Assembly (NCBI RefSeq): GCF_902170565.1
Contig: NZ_CABHXX010000005.1
Span: forward strand, 19,966 to 83,965
Direction of reading: 5' to 3'
DNA from: Yersinia thracica
GTDB taxonomy: Bacteria; Pseudomonadota; Gammaproteobacteria; Enterobacterales; Enterobacteriaceae
Length of the DNA stretch: 64,000 bases
Part shown: in pieces, positions 8,796 through 19,169 of the stretch
Numbering within the stretch: the first letter of the stretch is position 1
Layout of the letters: each line of letters begins with the position of its first letter
The notes under the pieces: generated by a model
The model's input: only the letters and a program-made list of their open reading frames with translations
What the model was told of the DNA's origin: nothing
Databases searched by the model: none
Program-made: the position numbers and the translations under genes

Positions 8796-9860
8796 TTAAA
8801 ACTCTTCGCTGGTTTCATCGGCTTCATCAGCAAGTGCTGCTGTGGCTACAGGTTGTTCGCCATTACCACCATTGAGAAGCATTTCACGCAATTTCTTATC
8901 CAACTCAGCGGCAACCGCTGGGTTTTCTTTTAAGTAGTTACTGGCATTCGCTTTACCCTGACCAATCTTGTCACCGTTATAGCTATACCATGCACCAGCT
9001 TTCTCAATCAGTTTGTGTTTAACACCCAAATCAACCAATTCGCCGTTGATATTGATTCCTTCACCGTACAGGATCTGGAATTCAGCTTGTTTAAATGGTG
9101 CTGCGATTTTGTTTTTCACCACTTTAACGCGAGTCTCACTACCCACAACCACATCACCGTCTTTTACTGCACCAATACGGCGGATGTCCAAACGCACGGA
9201 GGCATAAAACTTAAGGGCATTGCCACCCGTCGTGGTTTCTGGGTTGCCAAACATAACGCCGATTTTCATACGGATCTGGTTAATAAAGATCAATAAGGTA
9301 TTAGCGTTCTTCAGGTTACCGGCCAACTTACGCATCGCCTGGCTCATCATTCGTGCCGCGAGGCCCATGTGAGAATCACCGATTTCGCCTTCGATTTCAG
9401 CTTTTGGTGTAAGTGCGGCTACGGAGTCAACAATAATGACATCAACCGCGCCGGAGCGAGTCAATGCATCACAGATTTCCAGAGCTTGCTCACCCGTATC
9501 TGGTTGAGAACACAGTAAGTTATCAATATCTACACCTAATTTTTTGGCATAAATCGGATCAAGTGCATGCTCAGCATCGATAAATGCGCAGGTTTTACCT
9601 TCACGCTGCGCGGAAGCAATAACCTGTAAAGTCAGTGTTGTTTTACCTGATGACTCTGGGCCATAAATCTCAACAATACGCCCCATCGGTAGGCCACCAG
9701 CCCCCAATGCGATATCAAGAGAAAGTGAACCGGTAGAGATGGTTTCAACATCCATTGAGCGGTCTTCGCCAAGGCGCATGATTGAGCCTTTGCCGAATTG
9801 TTTTTCAATTTGGCCCAGTGCTGCTGCTAACGCCTTTTGTTTATTCTCATCAATAGCCAT
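8796..9860 (-). CDS. recA: Recombinase RecA
   Basis: 354 residues from [20 protein letters not shown]. RecA forms ATP-dependent filaments on ssDNA, drives strand exchange and triggers LexA self-cleavage. Walker A is GPESSGKTT, Walker [11 protein letters not shown], loop L1/L2 regions [13 protein letters not shown] and [17 protein letters not shown], and the acidic C-tail ends [10 protein letters not shown]. The start at 9860 follows GAGAGGGAG; the longer frame to 9935 adds 25 residues not in the family and would cover the promoter leader. A LexA box lies about 90 nt upstream. Order pncC-recA-recX-alaS is conserved. Confidence 0.99.
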   Translation of the reverse strand: MAIDENKQKALAAALGQIEKQFGKGSIMRLGEDRSMDVETISTGSLSLDIALGAGGLPMGRIVEIYGPESSGKTTLTLQVIASAQREGKTCAFIDAEHALDPIYAKKLGVDIDNLLCSQPDTGEQALEICDALTRSGAVDVIIVDSVAALTPKAEIEGEIGDSHMGLAARMMSQAMRKLAGNLKNANTLLIFINQIRMKIGVMFGNPETTTGGNALKFYASVRLDIRRIGAVKDGDVVVGSETRVKVVKNKIAAPFKQAEFQILYGEGININGELVDLGVKHKLIEKAGAWYSYNGDKIGQGKANASNYLKENPAVAAELDKKLREMLLNGGNGEQPVATAALADEADETSEEF

Positions 9861-9941
9861 TTTTACTCCCTCTCTGGGATGCAGGATTGCCCCTATCATC
9901 ACCACTGAATGTTGTTTTGTGCAGGAAATTACCACTAATTA

Positions 9942-9961
9942 TACTGTACAATCATACAGTA
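9942..9961 (-). promoter_or_regulatory. LexA (SOS) box of recA
   Basis: TACTGT-ACAATCAT-ACAGTA is a near-symmetrical match to the LexA consensus with CTGT-N8-ACAG, 82 nt upstream of the recA ATG. Confidence 0.92.
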
Positions 9962-9967
9962 TCAAGA

Positions 9968-10462
9968 CTAATTTTGCAGAAAATCATCTAATAGTGTTTG
10001 TAGTGCGAAAACAGCTGCTTGCAGCCTGACCTCGTCACGATCACCGGGAAAAATTTGTTTTGTAGCACTGATCTGACCGTCACGCGTAGCAAAAGCAAAC
10101 CACACGGTACCTACTGGCTTCTCTGCTGTGCCGCCATCAGGCCCGGCAACCCCGCTGATCGATACTGAGAAGTCCGCACTAGCTGCGTGCAATGCGCCCT
10201 GCGCCATTTCCTGGACAACAGCTTCACTGACAGCACCGTATTGTGCCAATGTGCTTTCTTTTACACCCAGTAAATCATGCTTTGCCGCATTGCTGTACGT
10301 GACAAAGCCACGATCAAAATAGGCTGAACTGCCCGCGATATCCGTCAGGGCTTTGGCGACCCAGCCGCCAGTACAGGACTCAGCACAAGTCACCCAAGCA
10401 CCACGGGCCTTTAACTTACGGCCAATTGCAGTACTGAGCTGACGTAATTGTTTCTCGCTCAT
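9968..10462 (-). CDS. pncC: Nicotinamide-nucleotide amidohydrolase PncC
   Basis: 164 residues, CinA C-terminal domain family (formerly YgaD). PncC deamidates NMN to nicotinic acid mononucleotide in the pyridine-nucleotide cycle. Family segments seen are TCAESCTGGWVAKALTD near residue 24, FDRGFVTYSNAAKHDLLGV, and SGVAGPDGGTAEKPVGTVWFA. AAGGGGC precedes the ATG by 5 nt. It lies just upstream of the recA LexA box on the same strand, the same place as E. coli ygaD. Confidence 0.95.
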   Translation of the reverse strand: MSEKQLRQLSTAIGRKLKARGAWVTCAESCTGGWVAKALTDIAGSSAYFDRGFVTYSNAAKHDLLGVKESTLAQYGAVSEAVVQEMAQGALHAASADFSVSISGVAGPDGGTAEKPVGTVWFAFATRDGQISATKQIFPGDRDEVRLQAAVFALQTLLDDFLQN

Positions 10463-10697
10463 TGTTGCCCCTTACTCTAATCAAATCTTCTGGCGCTGAT
10501 AGTAGCACTTCTTTAGCCCGTAACGGCAACCACTGTCAGTTATGCGAAACGCTTCGCAGGGTGCAATGAAAAAAAGCGCTTTTTCTTACAAAGCTTTACC
10601 TCAGAGACTCAGCTGTTAGTATCAAAATAAAGAAGATGCGGCTGGCAATCAGTGATACCGGTGATTTATCCGGATATGATGAACTAAGGACGTGGCA

Positions 10698-12026
10698 GTG
10701 AAAAAAATTCTTAACGCCTTCTTCCCCCTCTATAGCGCAACCGTGTTGATGTTATTAGGCTCAGGTTTATTGACCACCTATATCTCGTTACGGTTGACTG
10801 CCATACATGTCTCAGGTGCATTGATCGGGGCAATTATCGCCGCAAACTATATTGGTTTGGTTATCGGAGGCAAGGTAGGCCACTTCCTGATTGCTCGGGT
10901 GGGCCATATTCGCGCCTATGTGGCCTGTGCCGGTATTATTACGGCTGCGGTATTGAGCCATGGGCTTACCGAATACATCCCTGCCTGGGTGGTTCTACGC
11001 TTGATTATTGGCCTGTGCATGATGTGCCAGTTTATGGTACTGGAAAGCTGGCTTAATGATCAGGCCGAGTCCAATCAGCGCGGTACCGTATTTGGCTTTT
11101 ATATGGCGGCAACCTATGCTGGGATGGCATTAGGTCAGGTGGTATTAATGCTTCAACCTGAATTGGGTTTAAGCACACTCATGATTATTGCTTTGTTCTT
11201 TGCTCTCTGTCTGGTACCGGTCGCACTGACGACTCGCAGTAATGCCCAGCAGATGTCACCAGCGCCCATGGAGCTGAAATTCTTTATCCGCTCGATCCCC
11301 AAAATACTGGCTTCAACATTAGTCATTGGTATGATTGTCGGCTCGTTTTATGGCCTGGCACCGGTCTATGCCAGTTTACAGTCGCTTTCAACGCAAGAAA
11401 CTGGCTTGTTTATGGCGTTATCTATTTTTGCCGGATTGGTTGCTCAGCTCCCGCTCAGTTGGTTGTCCGACCGCTATAACCGCACACTATTGCTCCGTAT
11501 TAACGCATTATTGCTAGCATTAACTGCGCTGCCGCTGGCGCTGGTGCCCCATATCTCGTTTCATTTTTTATTGGGTTTAGGCTTCATCGTCAGTATGTTG
11601 CAGTTCACACTTTATCCGTTGGTCGTTGCGTTAGCCAATGACCTGATTGCCCCAGAACGGCGAGTTTCTTTAGCTGCGTGTTTACTGATGTCATTCGGGG
11701 TAGGCGCCAGTATCGGCCCCCTTGCTGTGGGGGCGTTGATTGCACCTCTGGGAGGCAATATTCTGTATGCGTTCTTCTCACTGTGCGGTTTAAGTCTGAT
11801 AGCATTCAGCCGAACGATTAAACAGGATCAAGACGAATTTGTTAACGATGCTCCGGTGCCGCATATGGCAATACCCGACAGCTTGGTCAGTTCCCCATTG
11901 TCCCCGGCACTCAATCCCAGTTTTGATGAACAATTGATCCACGACATTATGCCGCCGCCCGATCAATCTGAAGCAGAACAGGAGCCAGCAGAAAGCCCGC
12001 CCAAGGATAATTCTCAACAGCAATAA
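10698..12026 (+). CDS. MFS transporter of the YcaD type
   Basis: A 442-residue membrane protein with about 12 hydrophobic segments. It follows the YcaD-like major facilitator pattern, with the loop motif LNDQAESNQRGTVFGFYMA after TM4-5 and SDRYNRTLLLR in the second half. Unlike E. coli YcaD it carries a roughly 75-residue C-terminal hydrophilic tail rich in Pro, Glu and Gln, predicted cytoplasmic. Substrate unknown. I choose the GTG at 10698 because AAGGA lies 7 nt upstream; the in-frame GTG at 10692 almost abuts that Shine-Dalgarno. Convergent with dmsD, with a palindromic repeat in between. Confidence 0.8.
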   Translation: MKKILNAFFPLYSATVLMLLGSGLLTTYISLRLTAIHVSGALIGAIIAANYIGLVIGGKVGHFLIARVGHIRAYVACAGIITAAVLSHGLTEYIPAWVVLRLIIGLCMMCQFMVLESWLNDQAESNQRGTVFGFYMAATYAGMALGQVVLMLQPELGLSTLMIIALFFALCLVPVALTTRSNAQQMSPAPMELKFFIRSIPKILASTLVIGMIVGSFYGLAPVYASLQSLSTQETGLFMALSIFAGLVAQLPLSWLSDRYNRTLLLRINALLLALTALPLALVPHISFHFLLGLGFIVSMLQFTLYPLVVALANDLIAPERRVSLAACLLMSFGVGASIGPLAVGALIAPLGGNILYAFFSLCGLSLIAFSRTIKQDQDEFVNDAPVPHMAIPDSLVSSPLSPALNPSFDEQLIHDIMPPPDQSEAEQEPAESPPKDNSQQQ

Positions 12027-12167
12027 TACCTGAGTGCAGAGTGAGAGCAAGAAAGGTAGCTGTTGGTCACCAATGGGTCGGTACTAACTAAAATAATAAA
12101 GAAAACTATTGAGAAAGGCGTTTTTAATAAGAAAAACCCATGAGGTTATTGACAAAGTGCCCGCAGC

Positions 12168-12269
12168 GGTGAAAACAGGCAGATCGTAAAGACGCCGTCA
12201 ATACATCCATGTAGGCTCGAGCCGCGCCATCCCTGGCGCGGACGCTTTACTCTTCTGCCCATCCTCACC
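12168..12269. repeat. About 100-bp imperfect palindrome, Yersinia-type intergenic repeat
   Basis: Nested inverted repeats share one centre: GGTGA...TCACC outside, GGCAGA...TCTGCC, GTAAAG...CTTTAC, and CCGCGCCA-TCCC-TGGCGCGG inside. It lies between the convergent ends of the MFS gene and dmsD and has no open frame. From memory it resembles the abundant palindromic intergenic repeats of Yersinia genomes (YPAL/ERIC-like); the family name was not checked. The rest of 12027-12344 contains nothing else I can support. Confidence 0.7.
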
Positions 12270-12344
12270 ACAAGAGATCGAGTCATTGGGGTTGGTCAGC
12301 AGTCTGAACCCATCATGAAGATGGGTTTAAAGAGATTATGTGCT

Positions 12345-12950
12345 TCAGTGATATATCTCAACCACTGCTGGAGTTACCTGCAATTCATGTTGCCAATGGG
12401 TAAGTGTCAAAGTTGCCAGTTCTGCCAACCCTTGATAAAACGGATGCCCGGCAACTGATTGCTGCAACGCCAAATAACGATACCCCCATGGCAGTAAATG
12501 ATCTGCCAGTAACTCGGGTAAATCGGCGGGTTGGTGTTCTGCCAGCCAGGCGGTCATCATGAGCATTAGACCGAACTGATCTTCCGGTTCCCCCTGCTCC
12601 AATGTGACTTCTACGTGCTTCTGCGCCATCCAGTTACGCAGTTTTAGGGTGGAGTCGCCAAATAACACAATTTCTTTATCGAGATAGACGGAACCCCAAG
12701 GCGGCGCGGGCAAAGCATAAGGGCCAATAAACAGCCGCTGCCAGGCTTCTTCCCGTGTTTCTTCACCCGCCAATTGCGCCAGCAAAGCTGCAATTGGCAG
12801 CAATTGATCTTCAGAACCATAAGGCCACTGTGCGGCCCATGAACCATTGCTCAATTGCGCCACAATATCACTGCATTCTGGGCTATCTGGCTCACAATAA
12901 AACAGTATGCCCAAGACTCGCCCCGTCAGCTCAATATGCTGATAAATCAT
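12345..12950 (-). CDS. dmsD: DmsD, Tat proofreading chaperone
   Basis: 201 residues of the TorD/DmsD all-helical chaperone family. E. coli DmsD binds the twin-arginine leader of DmsA and holds it until the molybdenum cofactor is inserted. Conserved blocks are AWQRLFIGPYALPAPPWGSVYLD, LFGDSTLKLRNWM, EPEDQFG and HPFYQGLAELA. It is the last gene of the dms operon and overlaps dmsC by 4 nt, so it is translationally coupled to the enzyme it serves. Confidence 0.93.
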   Translation of the reverse strand: MIYQHIELTGRVLGILFYCEPDSPECSDIVAQLSNGSWAAQWPYGSEDQLLPIAALLAQLAGEETREEAWQRLFIGPYALPAPPWGSVYLDKEIVLFGDSTLKLRNWMAQKHVEVTLEQGEPEDQFGLMLMMTAWLAEHQPADLPELLADHLLPWGYRYLALQQSVAGHPFYQGLAELATLTLTHWQHELQVTPAVVEIYH

Positions 12951-13798
12951 GTCATTCCCACCGTCATATGCAGCCCATAAAACACGCCACGGCCAATCAA
13001 TTCAGCAATAATAATTAATAACATGGCAAAAATCATCCCGAGAGTCATGGGGGTGCGACCTCGGATTAACGGGCAAATCCAGCATCCCAACCCCAATACC
13101 AACAACACCAAGCGCCAAACCATCAAGGTGCCGTAAAGAGGAATAAGCTCGAAAGCTTGCTGTACTGAACTGTAAATCAGCGGCAAACTCGCCGCCTGCA
13201 TAATGACACTGGCGATACTGATAATCAGCGCCAATACACTGATCATCGGCAATTGCAGCATGGCTCGCCCATGAATATCAGCCAATTGCAGCAGCAAATA
13301 ACCCAAAATCGGCCCGCCGATAAAGACGGTCAGCACAAAACTCAACGGAGTATAAAGATTATCCCACGTCGGAACCGTATCAATGGAGTAGACCCGGCAC
13401 ATGGCATAAACAAATATCACGCCCAGCATCATCGCCACCACTAGCCAGATCTTACCCAGCACGGCGGGCATCTTATCTAATACTGCCAGCAACCAGTAAA
13501 AACCCGCTACGGCAAAGAACAGCGAACCGGCCGCTATCTCATTGCTCAGTGCTGATTCTCCGACGCGATTTAATGAGTTGAATGCCCGCATCGGCGAGCC
13601 AAGGTGCAGCGTCGAGGCGATAAAGGCCAGCGCCATTAGCACCCACAAGACAAACATACTGCGGTAAACCCGCTGTTGCTGCCCGCGGCTCAAACCGCCA
13701 AATAGCAGCGCCAGCCCCAGGACAATAAAGCCCCCGACCACGCACTGCCCCAGTACCGTAAAGACCATTAGTGGCCATTCATGCCATCCCATACCCAT
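12947..13798 (-). CDS. dmsC: DMSO reductase membrane anchor DmsC
   Basis: 283 residues with eight hydrophobic segments. DmsC anchors DmsAB to the inner membrane and oxidises menaquinol. The start MGMGWHEWPLMVFTVLGQ at 13798 has GGAGG 8 nt upstream and matches the E. coli N-terminus; the longer frame to 13861 would run into dmsB. Family segments LHLGSPMRAFNSLNRVG, SNEIAAGSLFFA and GRGVFYGLHMTVGM are conserved. It starts 1 nt after the dmsB stop and overlaps dmsD. Confidence 0.95.
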   Translation of the reverse strand: MGMGWHEWPLMVFTVLGQCVVGGFIVLGLALLFGGLSRGQQQRVYRSMFVLWVLMALAFIASTLHLGSPMRAFNSLNRVGESALSNEIAAGSLFFAVAGFYWLLAVLDKMPAVLGKIWLVVAMMLGVIFVYAMCRVYSIDTVPTWDNLYTPLSFVLTVFIGGPILGYLLLQLADIHGRAMLQLPMISVLALIISIASVIMQAASLPLIYSSVQQAFELIPLYGTLMVWRLVLLVLGLGCWICPLIRGRTPMTLGMIFAMLLIIIAELIGRGVFYGLHMTVGMT

Positions 13799-13799
13799 G

Positions 13800-14414
13800 T
13801 TATACCTCCTTCGGATTTGCCAGATGACCGGTGGTATCTCTGACCGGGCGGCTGTTGGCATTTGGTTTCACGACAATATTCGGTAAGGTAAAATGCGCAG
13901 CTGGCAGTGGCGCGACTTCGGCTAACTCACCATATTTCTCTCGCAATTCATCGATAGGGGCCATATCCAGCGCCCGCAATGGACAGGAATCGACACAAAT
14001 CGGCTTTTTACCTGCTGCCACGCGCTCATAGCAACCGTCACACTTGGTCATATGCCCTTTTGCTTCGTCATATTGCGGTGCGCCGTACGGGCAAGCCATG
14101 TGGCAGTAGCGGCAACCAATACAAATATCCTCGTTCACCACCACAAAACCATCATCGCGCTTATGCATCGCGCCACTCGGGCACACTTTGGTACAGGCGG
14201 GGTCACTACAGTGGTTGCAGGCGATAGAGAGATAGTAAGCAAACACATTCTGATGCCATGCACCGTTATCCTGCTGCCAGTCACCTCCGGCATATTCGTA
14301 AATGCGCCGGAAACTGACATCCGTTGATAAGTTTTTGAAATCCTTGCAAGCCAGTTCGCAAGTTTTGCACCCCGTGCAGCGGCTGGAGTCGATGTAAAAA
14401 CCATATTGCGTCAT
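13800..14414 (-). CDS. dmsB: DMSO reductase iron-sulfur subunit DmsB
   Basis: 204 residues carrying four ferredoxin-type [4Fe-4S] motifs: CTGCKTCELACKD near residue 15, CNHCSDPACTKVCP, CIGCRYCHMACPYG and CDGCYERVAAGKKPICVDSCP. It moves electrons from DmsC to the molybdenum site in DmsA. Full family length. It lies 11 nt after dmsA and ends 1 nt before dmsC. Confidence 0.97.
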   Translation of the reverse strand: MTQYGFYIDSSRCTGCKTCELACKDFKNLSTDVSFRRIYEYAGGDWQQDNGAWHQNVFAYYLSIACNHCSDPACTKVCPSGAMHKRDDGFVVVNEDICIGCRYCHMACPYGAPQYDEAKGHMTKCDGCYERVAAGKKPICVDSCPLRALDMAPIDELREKYGELAEVAPLPAAHFTLPNIVVKPNANSRPVRDTTGHLANPKEV

Positions 14415-14425
14415 CAGTTAGCTCC

Positions 14426-16885
14426 TTAAGCCTTGGTTACTTGAACGAGGTTGGTATGGGATGGGTTCCCTTTCGCCAACGGAGAGGGGCGCTGTGTGGT
14501 CAATACGTTAATACTGCCGGCCCTGTCGATGCGGTTTTCATCCGGGCTGTACCACGCCCCCTCCCCCAGCGCCACCACACCTGGCATCATGCGCGGCGTG
14601 ACTTTTGCATCAATATGGACTTCACCACGGCCATTGAAGATCCGCACGATATCGCCATTTTTGATGTCGCGTTCTCTGGCATCTAGCGGGTTAATCCACA
14701 TTTCCTGGCGGCAGGAAGCTTTCAGTACATCGACGTTGCCATAAGTCGAGTGAGTTCTGGCTTTGTAATGGAAGCCGGTGAGTTGCAATGGATATTTCTG
14801 GTTTAACGGGTCGTCAAAACTCTCGAAACCCGCGGCATACACTGGCAATGGATCAATAATATCGTCCGGCTGTAACTCCCAAGTGGCGGCAATTTGTGCC
14901 AATTCAGCAGAGTAAATTTCGATTTTGCCCGATGGGGTGGTTAACGGATTAGCTAAAGGATCGGCACGGAATGCTTTATAGGCAACATGATGCCCTGCTG
15001 GATCGCGCTTTTTAAAAATGCCCTGCTCGCGGAATTCCTCAAATGAAGGCAACTCAGGAATAGCCTGTTGTGATTGCTGATAAAGATGGCGTAACCAACC
15101 CTCCTGCGTGCGTCCTTCAGTAAATTGCTGCTCGACCCCCATGCGTTTTGCCAGCTCACTGGTCATTTCATAGATGTTTTTGCATTCAAAGCGCGGTTTG
15201 ATGGCCTGATCGGCAAAAATCACATAGGCCATATTGCCGCTGGAAGCATCCAGACAGAAATCCATCTGCTCAGAGGCCGTGCAGTCTGGTAGGATAATAT
15301 CGGCATATTGGGCTGACGAAGTCATGTGGTTATCAATGACCACAATCATTTCGCATTTTTTATCATCTTGCAGAATGTCATGGGTGCGGTTGATTTCAGC
15401 ATGCTGATTAATCAGGCAATTACTGGCGTAGTTCCAGATGAACTTGATTGGTACGTCCAGTTTATCTTTGCCTCGTACCCCGTCGCGGGTGGCGGTCATT
15501 TCTGGGCCGCGCTCAATGGCATCAGTCCACAAGAACATTGAAATACTGGTTTTAACCGGGTTTTCCAAAGTCGGCATACGGACAAACGGCAAGCTATAGG
15601 AACCCTCACGCGCACCTGAATTACCGCCATTGACCCCCAGGTTGCCCGTCAGGATCGCCAGCATGGCAATGGCCCGGCTGGCCGTTTCACCATTGGCATG
15701 GCGCTGTGGGCCCCAACCTTGCGCGATATAAGCGGGCTTGACCGAGCCGATTTCGCGCCCCAATTTAATAATTTTCGCCGCCGGAATACCGGTGATGACC
15801 TCCGCCCATTGCGGTGTTTTGGCGGTTTTATCTGCGCCTTGCCCTAAAATATAAGCTTTATAATGGCCATTTTTTGGCGCGCCTTCCGGCAAGGTTTTCT
15901 CGTCATAGCCAACGCAATATTTATCGAGGAACGGCTGATCCACCAGATTCTCACTGATCATCACATAAGCCAGCGCAGAGGCGAGTGCGGCATCCGTCCC
16001 TGGTCGCAGCGGGATCCATTCATCCTCACGACCGGCGGCGGTATCGGTATAACGCGGATCAATCACAATCATCTTGGCATTGGATTTCTCCCTTGCCTGC
16101 TCCAGATAATAAGTCACGCCACCGCCGCTCATCCGGGTTTCGCCGGGGTTATTGCCAAACAACACCACCAGCTTGCTGTTTTCAATATCTGAGGGGCTAT
16201 TGCCGTCGGCCCAGCCGCCATAGGTGTAATTCAGGCCAGCAGCAATTTGTGCAGTGCTGTAGTCGCCATAATGATTGAGGTAGCCGCCACAGCAATTCAT
16301 CAACCGAGCCAATAATGTTGAACCCGGCGGCCACGAGCGGGTCATGGTGCCGCCCAGCGTGCCTGTGCCGTAATTCAGATAGATGGCTTCGTTTCCATAT
16401 TCCTTGATGATGTCTTTCATGCTGGCGGCGAGGGTATCAAAAGCCTCATCCCATGAAATACGTTTGAACTTGCCTTCCCCGCGTGCGCCGACGCGTTTCA
16501 TCGGGTATTTCAACCGATCAGGGTTATACACCCGGCGGCGCATGGAGCGGCCACGTAAACAAGCTCGCACTTGGTGCAAACCTTCAAAATTGTCGTCACC
16601 GGTATTGTCGGTTTCAACATATTTAATTTCATCATCAACCACATGCATGCGTAATGGACAGCGGCTACCGCAGTTAACGGTGCAAGCGCTCCATATGACT
16701 TTGCCATCATTAGCGGGGTTTATAGCAGCGGAGTTTATAGCAGATTGAACCGCGCGGGCCGTGCGCGAAAACGGTAGCGAAAATGCCCCAGTCGCCACGG
16801 CGAGGCCGCCGATAAGAGTGGTTTGGACCAGTTTTCGGCGCGTGACTTCTGCCGTAAACAGCCGGGATTCATTGGTCTCTTTCAT
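14426..16885 (-). CDS. dmsA: DMSO reductase catalytic subunit DmsA (Tat substrate)
   Basis: 819 residues, molybdopterin oxidoreductase that uses dimethyl sulfoxide, TMAO and related oxides as anaerobic electron acceptors. The twin-arginine leader contains TRRKLVQTT and a hydrophobic stretch ending near ARA. An N-terminal Fe-S motif (CTVNCGSRCPLR) and the Mo-bis-MGD binding regions GWGPQRHANGE and LAILTGNLGVNGG follow. I start at the ATG at 16885 (GGGA upstream), matching the E. coli N-terminus; a frame to 16930 adds 15 residues with no support. First gene of dmsABCD, probably FNR controlled. Confidence 0.96.
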   Translation of the reverse strand: MKETNESRLFTAEVTRRKLVQTTLIGGLAVATGAFSLPFSRTARAVQSAINSAAINPANDGKVIWSACTVNCGSRCPLRMHVVDDEIKYVETDNTGDDNFEGLHQVRACLRGRSMRRRVYNPDRLKYPMKRVGARGEGKFKRISWDEAFDTLAASMKDIIKEYGNEAIYLNYGTGTLGGTMTRSWPPGSTLLARLMNCCGGYLNHYGDYSTAQIAAGLNYTYGGWADGNSPSDIENSKLVVLFGNNPGETRMSGGGVTYYLEQAREKSNAKMIVIDPRYTDTAAGREDEWIPLRPGTDAALASALAYVMISENLVDQPFLDKYCVGYDEKTLPEGAPKNGHYKAYILGQGADKTAKTPQWAEVITGIPAAKIIKLGREIGSVKPAYIAQGWGPQRHANGETASRAIAMLAILTGNLGVNGGNSGAREGSYSLPFVRMPTLENPVKTSISMFLWTDAIERGPEMTATRDGVRGKDKLDVPIKFIWNYASNCLINQHAEINRTHDILQDDKKCEMIVVIDNHMTSSAQYADIILPDCTASEQMDFCLDASSGNMAYVIFADQAIKPRFECKNIYEMTSELAKRMGVEQQFTEGRTQEGWLRHLYQQSQQAIPELPSFEEFREQGIFKKRDPAGHHVAYKAFRADPLANPLTTPSGKIEIYSAELAQIAATWELQPDDIIDPLPVYAAGFESFDDPLNQKYPLQLTGFHYKARTHSTYGNVDVLKASCRQEMWINPLDARERDIKNGDIVRIFNGRGEVHIDAKVTPRMMPGVVALGEGAWYSPDENRIDRAGSINVLTTQRPSPLAKGNPSHTNLVQVTKA

Positions 16886-17087
16886 AAGATTCCCACTTGG
16901 TTGCATTCCAGAAAATAGATAACACCCCAAAGGGATGGAATCCGATTAATTCAAAAAAAATGAGTCATTCAGCGGGAGGGGGGATTAAGACGGAGCGCAG
17001 TGGCCCTATGACAGCAATTGTTATAATTAGGATAATAAATAGCCCGTCCCGCAGCAGCAACCCTACCTCTTTTGGGTAGTGCGGGAG

Positions 17088-17101
17088 TTGTTTGGTATCA
17101 A
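17088..17101. promoter_or_regulatory. Candidate FNR site upstream of dmsA
   Basis: TTGTT-TGGT-ATCAA matches the FNR consensus TTGAT-N4-ATCAA at 9 of 10 positions. It lies about 200 nt upstream of dmsA in the 600-nt gap between the divergent dmsA and fumarase genes. E. coli dms is FNR-activated and NarL-repressed. Just beside it (17072-17078) TACCTCT fits a NarL/NarP heptamer, but heptamers are common by chance. The rest of 16886-17485 has no gene. Confidence 0.55.
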
Positions 17102-17485
17102 TAAAGCTCTGAAGATGGCGTTATCTCGATGGCTTTATGACCAATTTGTGACAGACACCCTTATTGATAGAATGGGCAATTGAACCCAAAAGCGCGTATT
17201 CAACAGGCAGAGTTTAGCGGTGAAAAGCCCTGTTATTGCAGTGTTATATACTGGCGGTCGGCCAGTGTCCCACCAACATCCTGCCAGAACCATCGATAAG
17301 TGTGGAAAATGAGACCCACCCTTTATAAAGAAGCTGGAGCCGTCGCCTCGCGCTGACAATCTATAGTAAGATCATCAACAAAGTCAGAGTTAAAAAAATA
17401 TCGACTTGGCTCCGCTAATGGTTCCACTAACGATTGTTTCTGTTATCGAACACTTTCGCTAACTGATGTTGAATGTGAGAAAAAT

Positions 17486-19129
17486 ATGTCAAACAAACCG
17501 TTCCACTATCAGGATCCCTTCCCGTTAAAGGAAGATGATACTGAGTATTACCTTGTCAGTAATAATCATGTCTCGGTTGCACAGTTTGAAGGCCACGACA
17601 TTCTGAAAGTCGAGCCAGAAGCCCTGACCCTCCTCGCCCAACATGCTTTCCATGACGCCTCATTCCTGCTCCGCCCCGCGCACCAAAAGCAAGTCGCCGC
17701 TATTTTGGATGACCCCGAAGCCAGCGAAAATGACAAATATGTTGCCCTGCAATTCCTGCGTAACTCGGAAATTTCGGCCAAAGGAATTTTACCGACCTGT
17801 CAGGATACCGGCACCGCCATTATCCAGGGCAAAAAAGGTCAACGCGTCTGGACTGGCGGTAACGATGCCGAAGCCCTGTCGCGCGGCGTGTATAACACTT
17901 TCATTGAAGATAACCTGCGCTACTCGCAAAACGCGGCGCTGGATATGTACAAGGAAGTGAACACCGGCACCAACCTGCCCGCGCAAATCGACCTATACAG
18001 CACCAAGGGCGAAGATTACAAATTCCTGTTCGTCACCAAAGGCGGCGGCTCAGCCAACAAAACCTATCTGTATCAGGAAACTAAGGCGCTGCTGTCACCG
18101 GGTAAGTTGAAAGACTATCTGGTTGAGAAAATGCGCACCTTGGGGACGGCTGCTTGTCCGCCATACCATATTGCTTTTGTTATCGGCGGCACCTCGGCTG
18201 AGAGCACGCTCAAGACCGTCAAGCTGGCCTCCACCAAATATTATGATGGCCTGCCGACAGAGGGGAATGAGCACGGGCAAGCTTTCCGCGATGTTCAGCT
18301 TGAACAAGAATTATTGGCAGCCGCGCAAGACTTAGGTCTGGGTGCGCAATTTGGCGGCAAGTACTTTGCTCACGATGTGCGCGTGGTTCGCCTGCCACGC
18401 CACGGCGCATCCTGCCCGGTTGGGATGGGGGTTTCCTGCTCCGCTGACCGTAATATCAAAGGCAAAATTAACCGCAAAGGTATCTGGCTGGAAAAACTGG
18501 AGCAGAATCCGGGGAAATATATCCCTGAACATCTGCGCAACAGCACTGAAGGCAAAGTGGTCAAAATCGACCTTAATCACCCGATGGCCGATATCTTAAA
18601 AGAACTGGCGCAGTATCCGGTTTCTACCCGCTTGTCATTGACCGGAACTATTATTGTTGGCCGCGATATTGCCCATGCCAAATTAAAAGAGCGGCTAGAT
18701 AACGGCGAAGGTTTACCGCAATACATTAAAGATCATCCGATTTACTACGCGGGGCCGGCCAAAACACCAGAAGGTTATGCTTCCGGCTCACTCGGGCCAA
18801 CCACCGCGGGCCGCATGGATTCTTATGTGGACCTGCTGCAATCCCACGGCGGCAGCATGATCATGCTGGCGAAAGGGAACCGCAGCCAACAAGTGACGGA
18901 TGCTTGTCACAAACACGGCGGTTTCTATCTGGGCAGTATCGGCGGCCCAGCGGCGGTGTTGGCGCAAAACAGCATCAAAAGTCTGGAATGTGTGGAATAT
19001 CCTGAATTGGGGATGGAAGCCATCTGGAAAATTGAAGTCGAAGATTTCCCGGCCTTTATCCTGGTGGATGATAAAGGTAATGATTTCTTCCAACAGATTC
19101 AGGCATCGAAATGTAACCGCTGCGGTTAA
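17486..19129 (+). CDS. fumA: Class I (4Fe-4S) fumarate hydratase
   Basis: 547 residues, very close to E. coli FumA/FumB (548). It interconverts fumarate and L-malate with an oxygen-labile [4Fe-4S] cluster. Cluster cysteines are in the segments LPTCQDTG (about residue 105), TAACPPYH (about 224) and [17 protein letters not shown] (about 318). Sequence alone does not decide between the FumA and FumB roles; divergence from dmsABCD would suit a FumB-like anaerobic role feeding fumarate respiration. The symbol is therefore nominal. A 9-bp hairpin follows the stop. Confidence 0.93.
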   Translation: MSNKPFHYQDPFPLKEDDTEYYLVSNNHVSVAQFEGHDILKVEPEALTLLAQHAFHDASFLLRPAHQKQVAAILDDPEASENDKYVALQFLRNSEISAKGILPTCQDTGTAIIQGKKGQRVWTGGNDAEALSRGVYNTFIEDNLRYSQNAALDMYKEVNTGTNLPAQIDLYSTKGEDYKFLFVTKGGGSANKTYLYQETKALLSPGKLKDYLVEKMRTLGTAACPPYHIAFVIGGTSAESTLKTVKLASTKYYDGLPTEGNEHGQAFRDVQLEQELLAAAQDLGLGAQFGGKYFAHDVRVVRLPRHGASCPVGMGVSCSADRNIKGKINRKGIWLEKLEQNPGKYIPEHLRNSTEGKVVKIDLNHPMADILKELAQYPVSTRLSLTGTIIVGRDIAHAKLKERLDNGEGLPQYIKDHPIYYAGPAKTPEGYASGSLGPTTAGRMDSYVDLLQSHGGSMIMLAKGNRSQQVTDACHKHGGFYLGSIGGPAAVLAQNSIKSLECVEYPELGMEAIWKIEVEDFPAFILVDDKGNDFFQQIQASKCNRCG

Positions 19130-19135
19130 CATCAA

Positions 19136-19169
19136 AATCCAACCTCGGTGATTTCGCTGGGGTTGGATT
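19136..19169 (+). terminator. Hairpin after fumarase gene
   Basis: AATCCAACC (19136-19144) and GGTTGGATT (19161-19169) are perfect inverted repeats 6 nt after the stop. No U run follows, so this may be a Rho-assisted or 3'-protective hairpin. Confidence 0.5.

Noticed and set aside
17072..17084. NarL/NarP 7-2-7 site near dmsA
   Set aside because: One heptamer fits but the second is displaced, so the spacing is not that of a 7-2-7 site.
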